Assembly: GCA_013043085.1 (NCBI GenBank)
Contig: JABDOU010000262.1
Location: 1 to 9,622, forward strand
Source: Acidimicrobiia bacterium
GTDB taxonomy: Bacteria; Actinomycetota; Acidimicrobiia; Spongiisociales; SHLN01
DNA: 9,622 nucleotides
Direction of reading: 5' to 3'
Shown here: positions 1 to 6,225 of the stretch, piece after piece
How positions within the stretch are numbered: the first letter of the stretch is position 1
Layout of the letters: each line of letters opens with the position of its first letter
The notes under the pieces: generated by a model
What the model saw: the letters and a program-made list of their open reading frames with translations, nothing else
Database searches by the model: none
What the model was told of the DNA's origin: nothing
Program-made: the position numbers and the translations under genes

Positions 1-2763
1 TTCCTGCACCTTCGGCAGTCAAATAGCCAGGGTTTCAGCGATATACGGATCTTCTACGGAATCCCCGACGACGAACCCGTGTGCGGTGATTGGGACGGCG
101 ACGGAATCGACTCGATCGGTATATACCGCCCATCGGAACACCGGTTTTATTTGAGGAACTCAAACACCCAGGGATTTGCCGATCTCGACTTCGAGTTCCG
201 GGGTGGGATGGGAACTCCGGTCGCGGGAGATTGGAACGGTGATGGCGTCGACACGGTGGGCCTGTATGACGGGACCAGAGGCCTCGTAACGTTGTCCTCA
301 GGAAACACCCCGGTGGTTGCTTCCGTGTTTTCGTTTGGTGAGCCGGGAGATACGGTCATAGCAGGAGATTGGAATGACGATGGCGCAGATACGTTCGGCG
401 TGATTCGTGGTACCAGGGCCTTCTTGTCGACGCCGTCGGGAATCATGGAACGTGAGGCGAACATTCAAGGTAACCCGGTCGCGGCTCGTATCAGCCCACG
501 CGTGCCGAACGGCATTATTACGTCACCCGCAGGAGGCGTTTCGCTGACCCGCGGCGATTCACTGCGCGTCTCCGGAACCGCGTATTCGAGCCGACCCGTT
601 TCACTTTCGTGGAGAGCGCTCGGACCATCGGGGTCTGAACTGCGACACAGCGGACAGACGGTCACCCTCGGACCCATGGACGATGCAGGCATCTGGACGA
701 TCATTCTCGATGCAAGCTATGACAATGGAGTGACTGATCCGACGCCGGCCACGATCCATGTGAACGTTGAATCGGCGCCAGAACCGGAAGTGCAATGGGT
801 CTTGCCCGCGCCGGCTACGGACTTTCGAGTGGGCGGTCTGCTAGATCTCGAGGCCCAGGTGCTCGGTGTAGGCCCTCTCACCTACCTCTGGTCGTTCCCC
901 GGTAGCACGCTTGCTCCACTGACAGGACGCAACCCGGCACCCTTTGCACTGACTTCAGCAGGAGTACTCGATATCGCGTTGACGGTGACCGACCGGTTTG
1001 GACAGCAGACTGCTACGTCCTTCAATGTGGTAGTCGCGCCGAACGCGGCACCCGATGGCGCGATTCACACACCCTCAGGCTCGGTGGTCGTACCCCGCGG
1101 AAGCTCAGTGACGTTCTCGGGCTCCGGTGCGGACCCCGACGGCGACACCCTGGGTTTCAGGTGGGTCTTTGCCGGCTCTCCCGCCATTCCCGACGTCATC
1201 GGCCCCGACCCTGGAGCCTTCCAATTCGTGGCAGGCGGGAGCTACACCGTGACCCTCCACGTCACAGATCAGAGCGGACTGTCCGACCCTACGCCCCCAT
1301 CGGTGAGTGTGACAATCATCGAACCTGGTGAGATCCTGATCTCACCAGGACAAGACATCCAGAACATCATCGACGCCAACCCGGGGCCGAACACCTTCAT
1401 TCTCGGACCAGGTGTACACCGCGGACAATCGGTCCGGCTCTATGACTACCAGACCCTCGCCGGTACCAACGGAACCGTCTTGTCCGGCGCCAGGATCTTG
1501 ACCGCGTGGCAATACGACGCAGGTAACAACGCATGGTTTGCTGACGGACAGACTCAGCAAGGTCGCGTCACGGCTGAATGGGTTGCGTCCGGTCCCGTCT
1601 GTCGCGACACCAATCCACGTTGCCGCTATCCGGAAGACCTCTTCATCGACGGCGAGATTCAACGACACGTGACCTGGATCGGCGACCTCGGGGAGGGCAC
1701 CTGGTGGTTTGACTACGGAGCCGACAGGATCTGGGTCAAGAACGATCCACGGAGCCGCCTCGTCGAAACCAGCGTCGTGGGCCAGGGCATTTTCGGTGGG
1801 GCAGATCACGTGACGATACGAAATCTGATCATCGAGAAATTCGCCACCCCGACCCAGGTCGGAGCCATCGACTCCCGCCTCTATGCAACCATGGATGGGC
1901 CCGACGGGACGAACTGGACAATCGAGAACGTCGAAGCCCGCTTTAACCACGGCACCGGAATCTTCCTCACCGATGGCGGACACATACGCAACAGCTATGC
2001 GCACCACAACGGACAGCAAGGCTTTTCGGCCCGGGGACACGACGTGGTGATCGAGGACAGCGAGTTGTCGCACAACAACACGGTCGGATACCACTGGGAC
2101 TTCGAATCGGGCGGCGGCAAGTATTACCGAACCTACGACATGGTTTTTCGAAACAACTACGTCCATCACAATTACGGGAGCGGTGTGTGGTTCGACATTG
2201 CCAACTTCAACGCTCTCATCGAAGGCAACACCGTGGAATACAACGATTTCGACGGCATCTTTTACGAGGTCAGCTACGGAGCCGTGATCCGGAACAACGT
2301 GGTAACGGGAAATGGCTTCCTGGATGCCCGCGGCGTCTGGCTGTGGGGCGCAGGCATCCTCGTGGCATCAAGCAGCGACGTCGAGATCTACGCAAACGAA
2401 GTGCGGGATAACTGGAACGGGATCACGGCCGTTGAGCAACAGCGTGGTACCTGGGAGGGCAACCCTCGCGAAGTGACGAACCTGTGGGTACACGACAACC
2501 TCGTCACCATGGATGCGCGTTTGATAACCCACAACTATGAATACGACATCCCGGCCAACGGATATACGGGTCTCGGAGTCGACTACGGCGATACCAGCTT
2601 CTACACGAGCCGGGGCAACCGATTCACATCAAACGACTACGAGATGCCGAGCGGAGCATCGTTGTTTCACTGGAGAAGCATTCCGCGAGATTGGCCGACG
2701 TGGCATATCTATGGCCAGGACCTGGAGGGGACGATTACGTACGTCGGCGAATACACATCATGA
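1..2763 (+). CDS. Secreted FG-GAP / Ig-PKD / right-handed beta-helix protein, 5' end outside the window
   Basis: The frame is open from base 1, so 920 residues are seen and the start and any signal peptide lie upstream. Residues 1 to about 155 are FG-GAP/VCBS-like repeats with calcium-type loops such as GDWDGDGIDS and GDWNGDGVDT. Residues about 165-440 form three Ig/PKD-like beta-sandwiches; the third has the PKD hallmark ADPDGD and ends with YTVTLHVTD. From about 445 to the end is a right-handed parallel beta-helix rich in N-x-V/I and HHN turns, with an inserted segment carrying C534 and C541. The run GVWFDI (D732) followed by GIFYEVSY (E756) recurs in beta-helix proteins and could mark a sugar-binding or catalytic groove. 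It is probably an extracellular polysaccharide-binding or polysaccharide-cleaving protein. The fold is clear; activity and substrate are inferred. No C-terminal anchor is visible. It ends in TGA, convergent with the selenoprotein gene 56 bases away. Confidence 0.9.
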   Translation, partial: FLHLRQSNSQGFSDIRIFYGIPDDEPVCGDWDGDGIDSIGIYRPSEHRFYLRNSNTQGFADLDFEFRGGMGTPVAGDWNGDGVDTVGLYDGTRGLVTLSSGNTPVVASVFSFGEPGDTVIAGDWNDDGADTFGVIRGTRAFLSTPSGIMEREANIQGNPVAARISPRVPNGIITSPAGGVSLTRGDSLRVSGTAYSSRPVSLSWRALGPSGSELRHSGQTVTLGPMDDAGIWTIILDASYDNGVTDPTPATIHVNVESAPEPEVQWVLPAPATDFRVGGLLDLEAQVLGVGPLTYLWSFPGSTLAPLTGRNPAPFALTSAGVLDIALTVTDRFGQQTATSFNVVVAPNAAPDGAIHTPSGSVVVPRGSSVTFSGSGADPDGDTLGFRWVFAGSPAIPDVIGPDPGAFQFVAGGSYTVTLHVTDQSGLSDPTPPSVSVTIIEPGEILISPGQDIQNIIDANPGPNTFILGPGVHRGQSVRLYDYQTLAGTNGTVLSGARILTAWQYDAGNNAWFADGQTQQGRVTAEWVASGPVCRDTNPRCRYPEDLFIDGEIQRHVTWIGDLGEGTWWFDYGADRIWVKNDPRSRLVETSVVGQGIFGGADHVTIRNLIIEKFATPTQVGAIDSRLYATMDGPDGTNWTIENVEARFNHGTGIFLTDGGHIRNSYAHHNGQQGFSARGHDVVIEDSELSHNNTVGYHWDFESGGGKYYRTYDMVFRNNYVHHNYGSGVWFDIANFNALIEGNTVEYNDFDGIFYEVSYGAVIRNNVVTGNGFLDARGVWLWGAGILVASSSDVEIYANEVRDNWNGITAVEQQRGTWEGNPREVTNLWVHDNLVTMDARLITHNYEYDIPANGYTGLGVDYGDTSFYTSRGNRFTSNDYEMPSGASLFHWRSIPRDWPTWHIYGQDLEGTITYVGEYTS

Positions 2764-2819
2764 ACGGTTTAGGCACCTATCACCCACGATGATTCGCGCG
2801 GCCGTATTCGCGCCGGCAG

Positions 2820-3086
2820 TTATTCCCCGTACTTGCGAGACGGCTTGACCAGTTCTTCGAATTTCGCCAAAACCTCACCGACGTCGGCGTGGCGCCCGGT
2901 TTCGGCTTTTGAATAGATCATCGTGTCGTCGACTTTGACATCGAAAATGCCTTTGTCTCCGGTGATGAATGTCAGCTCACTAATCAGATGTTGGTAATTG
3001 GTGAGGATGTCGTCTGCAACGCTCACGGCGCGCTCTGAATAGTCTCAAGGTACGCAGTAGGCGATCGTTACACGGTGAGTAGTCAT
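2820..3086 (-). CDS. SelW-like (Rdx family) selenoprotein with in-frame UGA at the CxxU motif
   Basis: Read from ATG at 3086, the gene encodes 88 residues with one in-frame TGA (3047-3045) as codon 14 and a TAA stop. The start reads MTTHRVTIAYCVP-U-DYSERAV, where C11-V-P-U14 sits after the first beta-strand, exactly where SelW/SelT/SelH (Rdx) proteins carry CxxU or CxxC. The rest matches the family: a helix (VADDIL), a strand pair with GDKGIFDVKVDD, and MIYSKAETGRHAD before the last helix. Family members are cytoplasmic thioredoxin-fold redox proteins, and their physiological partners are poorly defined. An in-frame TAG at 3098-3096 with no start codon between makes this ATG the first possible start. 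Starting at the downstream GTG (3026) would remove the first strand and the redox motif. UGA is a normal stop in neighbouring genes, so general recoding is unlikely. A recent nonsense mutation of a Cys form is the main alternative. The length suits bacterial members. Confidence 0.88.
3018..3034 (-). promoter_or_regulatory. Candidate bacterial SECIS hairpin after the UGA
   Basis: Ten bases after the UGA the mRNA can form a five-pair stem, AGCGC with GCGUU (one G-U pair), closing a seven-base loop GCCGUGA. Allowing a bulged G and an A-A mismatch, the stem extends to about 3013-3038. The loop begins with G at +16 from the UGA and holds an apical GU, which fits the known form of bacterial SECIS elements: a short stem-loop inside the coding region with a G at the start of the loop, about 16-37 bases after the UGA. 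This was folded by eye with no energy calculation. Confidence 0.6.
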
Positions 3087-3092
3087 GGAGTG

Positions 3093-3098
3093 ACTCTA
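3093..3098 (-). promoter_or_regulatory. -10 box (TAGAGT) of the selenoprotein gene, leaderless
   Basis: TAGAGT matches the actinobacterial TANNNT -10 consensus and is followed by exactly six bases before the ATG at 3086. The expected transcription start therefore falls on the A of the start codon, giving a leaderless mRNA. I see no convincing -35 box and no Shine-Dalgarno at normal spacing. The same geometry recurs at three other genes here. Confidence 0.5.
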
Positions 3099-3198
3099 CC
3101 GAGTAATCCTCTCAAAGTTGGGTCGGAAGCCCTAGTGACGCAGCTTTCCGGCGTGATTGAATTGGCGTAAGCGTCCCATGCGACGCTCGGGCAGAATC

Positions 3199-3205
3199 GG
3201 AGAGG
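3199..3205 (+). promoter_or_regulatory. Shine-Dalgarno (GGAGAGG) that fixes the malectin-gene start
   Basis: GGAGAGG ends two bases before the ATG at 3208, with its GGAG core nine to six bases upstream. It favours this ATG over the in-frame TTG at 3157 and ATG at 3178, neither of which has such a site. The chosen start also leaves a normal-length signal peptide. Confidence 0.6.
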
Positions 3206-3207
3206 TC

Positions 3208-6200
3208 ATGCGACCGACGGCGGCGAGCCGGTGGACCAACCCCACCTGGAAATTTATATTCGCGTCCCTCGCCCTATTTGTCGTGGTTCCAGGACTCATA
3301 TTGACTATCGCCGGAAGCGCTTCGGCATCCGACATCCCCGACGGTGTTGGCTTGTGGGACCCCGCTACCGGCCAGTGGCATCTCCTAGAGGACGACGGTT
3401 CGATCGATTCGTTCTATTTTGGCCGCCCCGGCGATATTCCGATCTTCGGGGATTGGGACTGCAACGGAACCGACACTGCGGGAATGTTCAGACCCTCGAG
3501 CGGATTCGCATACCTCACGAATCGCAACCAGACATCAGCTGCCACCATCCAATTTCACTTCGGCGATATCGGCGACATTCCGATCGTCGGCGACTGGAAC
3601 GGAGACGGTTGCGACACACTGGGGGTGTACCGCGCCGGAGAAGTTCTGTTGCGCAACACGCTTACTACCGGACCCGCTGAGATTCGCTTCTTCTTCGGAA
3701 CGGCTGAAGACAGACCCTTCGTCGGCGATTTCGACGGCGATGGGATCTCGACCGTCGGTCTATATCGGACAACTACCGGGCTCGTCTACGTTCGCAATCG
3801 ACTCTCTAGCGGTCCGGCAGACCACGCCTTTTTTTATGGAGAATCTGGCGATCGTATCGTTGCAGGGGACTGGAATCACGACGGTTCGGAGACAATCGGC
3901 ATCTATCGTCCCGATCAGGCTCGCTTCTACCTGTCCAATCGCAACGCCAATCAAATGGCCGATCGCATCATCGAATTCGGAGAACCGCCGTGGGTGCCAG
4001 TAGCGGGCTCGTTCGACGGCAGAGGACGACCTTCACCACCCCCGAACCCGCCTCCGGCTGCCGGGGTCGGTTCGGTTCTCCACCGGGTAAACGCCGGCGG
4101 GCCGGAAATTCCTGCTATCGATGGCGGACCGGATTGGACGGCCGATACGACGGCGAATCCATCGGCATACACGAACGTTGCGGCTGCGCTCAGCTCGATC
4201 GCAAGCTGGAACGTCTCGAACACCGACTCGTCGGTGGCGTCGTCGGTCCCTCCTGATATCTTCGCGACCGAACGATGGGACCAACCGGCCGGCGAGGAAA
4301 TGTTGTGGCGATTTCCCGTTCCCGAGGGCGCCCTCGTCAAAGTCAATCTCTATTTTTCATCAGGCTACGACCCGGTTGGTGCACCCGGTGAGCGCGTCTT
4401 CAACGTCCGGGCACATCGTTACGCAGTTACGAAAGATTTTGACATCTCACATTCGGCGGGACACCGCGTTGGGACCCGGCGCTCGTATTACGAGTACGCA
4501 GAAGACGGATTTGTCGATGTCTGGTTTGAACACGTGACCAACAACCCGCAGCTGAACGGCATCGAGATTCTCAGGCAGGATCGGCCTGAGCTCGATTTCG
4601 AAGCCGTCGGAACGTCGACCGAGAACGGAGATCTGCTCCGATACAGCCTGACGGAGTTAGCCATGAGCCAGCCGGTTGAACCCCGGATCGCCCGTCTCGG
4701 CCCGGGGACCTTCGCCAGCAGAGCGGATGCACCCGACCCGGTATTCCGGCTACTCAACAACCTGACGATGCGGGGCGCAGGCCAGGACACCACGACCCTC
4801 ATCGGAGCCGCGACCGGTGGACCTGCGGTGGCAGGCGCAACAAGATCTCGGTTGGAAAACCTGACGGTGGAAATGGGAAATGCTAGAGAAGCCCGCGGCA
4901 TTCTCAATCGGTCTGCCGACGCGGCCTATCGGCAGGTCACCGTTCGGGGCAACGGCGAGCACGCGGAGGCCATCGTCAACATCGATAGTGCGAGTTCCTT
5001 CTACGACGTGACCGTCGAGGTCATGTCCAGTGCTCCATCAACTGTCGTCAACAATGTCCGCGGGGCACCTGGCTTCTTCAACCTGACCGTGGAAGCACGC
5101 GGTACGCAAGAAGTGATCGGCGTGAGAAACGAGGCAACCGCGGCCGCATTTGACGGAGCTTCAATCCTCGTCTCCTCAGACACCCGGACGGCGTACGGGA
5201 TGCTCACGAACTCTGCGTCCGTTGTTACAGGATCGAACCTCACGATTGAAGCAACGAACCAAGCCACGAACGCGGCGACCAACTTCTATGGCTTGTTCAT
5301 GAGCGACAGCACCGGTGACTTCACCGGCCTCACAATCGAGGGCAACGGTAGGCACGCATCTGAGATCGGTGCGTGGATCGCGGGCGGCGAGGCTCATCTG
5401 AACTCTGTCACGATCGAAATCGGCGGAGAATCCGCTAATGCGATCGGACTTCAGATCGAAGCCGCCGACGTATCGGTCGTGCAGGGCGATATCGCCATCG
5501 TCGGGAACGGCGCGGGCGTTTCTGCGGACAGCTCGGATGTCCTGCTTGAGGAGACAACCATCCGAACAGGCACGGCAGCGGCTCAAAGCACGACCGGTAT
5601 AGAAGCGACGAATGGCTCCCTCGGCGTCTCCAATGGATCTGTCGCCGTTATCGGAACGAACTCCGTCGTTGCGATAGCTCTCGAGGCCGTCGAGGCAAAC
5701 CTCACCGGCGGCACGTACCTGGCGTCATCGACGTCTTCTGCCATAGGCCTCGACCTGACTTCAGGTCGCCTGACGCTGTCGTCGGTTGAGGTGACCGCAT
5801 CAGCCGCCAGCCCGGTCGCCGTGGTTGTGAGCGACAGCAAGATCGAGATATATGCGAGCCTGCTGCTCGCGGCGGATGGTGCCGAAGGCACAGTGCTCCA
5901 AAACCGGAACTCCGATATCGCCGTCGAAGGTTCGACCCTGGCCGTGGACGCAGGCGGCGGACGGGCAACGGGAGTCGAAAACATTGCTCCGAAGCCAGGC
6001 ACGCCCGGCAGTTCGAATCCAATCGGCGTCGTGCGGATAGTGAGGTCGACGATCACTGCGGCAACCCATTTGGTGCTCAATCTGGCGGGGGTTCCGACGT
6101 TCCTCGAAGAATCGACCCTCAACGGTGGAGACATCACCGATCCCGATACTCAAGTGTTTTGCGTGAATGTAACCGACGAACATGGTGTCCTCTACGAGAA

Positions 6201-6222
6201 GACGTGCCCGGTTGATGGGTGA
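3208..6222 (+). CDS. Secreted FG-GAP / malectin-like / beta-helix protein
   Basis: This 1004-residue exported protein begins with a signal peptide: basic N-region, hydrophobic stretch about residues 16-36, and likely cleavage after SASA near 40. Residues about 43-272 form an FG-GAP/VCBS-like module with four full calcium-type loops (GDWDCNGTDT, GDWNGDGCDT, GDFDGDGIST, GDWNHDGSET) and a degenerate fifth. A proline-rich linker follows at about 274-286. Residues about 287-455 resemble a malectin carbohydrate-binding domain, from VNAGGPEI to NGIEIL, with the typical Y-T-N and VNLYF elements. The rest is a parallel beta-helix with coils of 24-25 residues (NLTVE, QVTVR, DVTVE in register). The only four cysteines are C85 and C135 in the module and C985 and C1000 at the C-terminus, consistent with two disulfides. 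It is probably a glycan-binding surface or matrix protein; an enzymatic role is not shown. The start at 3208 rests on its Shine-Dalgarno. It ends three bases from the stop of the convergent CapA-like gene. Confidence 0.9.
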   Translation: MRPTAASRWTNPTWKFIFASLALFVVVPGLILTIAGSASASDIPDGVGLWDPATGQWHLLEDDGSIDSFYFGRPGDIPIFGDWDCNGTDTAGMFRPSSGFAYLTNRNQTSAATIQFHFGDIGDIPIVGDWNGDGCDTLGVYRAGEVLLRNTLTTGPAEIRFFFGTAEDRPFVGDFDGDGISTVGLYRTTTGLVYVRNRLSSGPADHAFFYGESGDRIVAGDWNHDGSETIGIYRPDQARFYLSNRNANQMADRIIEFGEPPWVPVAGSFDGRGRPSPPPNPPPAAGVGSVLHRVNAGGPEIPAIDGGPDWTADTTANPSAYTNVAAALSSIASWNVSNTDSSVASSVPPDIFATERWDQPAGEEMLWRFPVPEGALVKVNLYFSSGYDPVGAPGERVFNVRAHRYAVTKDFDISHSAGHRVGTRRSYYEYAEDGFVDVWFEHVTNNPQLNGIEILRQDRPELDFEAVGTSTENGDLLRYSLTELAMSQPVEPRIARLGPGTFASRADAPDPVFRLLNNLTMRGAGQDTTTLIGAATGGPAVAGATRSRLENLTVEMGNAREARGILNRSADAAYRQVTVRGNGEHAEAIVNIDSASSFYDVTVEVMSSAPSTVVNNVRGAPGFFNLTVEARGTQEVIGVRNEATAAAFDGASILVSSDTRTAYGMLTNSASVVTGSNLTIEATNQATNAATNFYGLFMSDSTGDFTGLTIEGNGRHASEIGAWIAGGEAHLNSVTIEIGGESANAIGLQIEAADVSVVQGDIAIVGNGAGVSADSSDVLLEETTIRTGTAAAQSTTGIEATNGSLGVSNGSVAVIGTNSVVAIALEAVEANLTGGTYLASSTSSAIGLDLTSGRLTLSSVEVTASAASPVAVVVSDSKIEIYASLLLAADGAEGTVLQNRNSDIAVEGSTLAVDAGGGRATGVENIAPKPGTPGSSNPIGVVRIVRSTITAATHLVLNLAGVPTFLEESTLNGGDITDPDTQVFCVNVTDEHGVLYEKTCPVDG

Positions 6223-6225
6223 GAT

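Larger units (their letters stand above)
3087..3207 (-). other. Divergent intergenic region between the selenoprotein and malectin genes
   Basis: These 121 bases hold the selenoprotein -10 box (3093-3098) and the malectin-gene Shine-Dalgarno (3199-3205). I find no TANNNT box at leaderless spacing for the malectin gene, which must have a 5' leader. No clear operator palindrome is seen. There is no reading frame that looks coding beyond the optional N-terminal extensions of the malectin gene from TTG 3157 or ATG 3178. Confidence 0.5.

Noticed and set aside
1342..2169. Open frame of 275 residues on the minus strand
   Set aside because: It is the antisense shadow of the beta-helix domain, with low-complexity valine/aspartate content and no family resemblance.
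2796..2813. GCGCG/CGCGC hairpin between two convergent genes as a terminator
   Set aside because: The stem is only five pairs with an eight-base loop and no T-tract on either strand, too weak to call.
2820..3026. A 68-residue gene starting at GTG 3026 as a complete protein
   Set aside because: It lacks the first beta-strand and redox motif of its family, has no leaderless -10 box at the fixed spacing, and the upstream frame continues in perfect family register through the UGA.
3045..3047. General reassignment of UGA in this organism
   Set aside because: TGA ends the genes at 2763, 6222, 6226 and 8574 at natural family ends, so UGA is a normal stop here.
3157..3207. Longer N-terminus for the malectin protein from TTG 3157 or ATG 3178
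   Set aside because: Neither start has a good ribosome site or a -10 box at leaderless spacing, while ATG 3208 follows GGAGAGG and gives a normal-length signal peptide.
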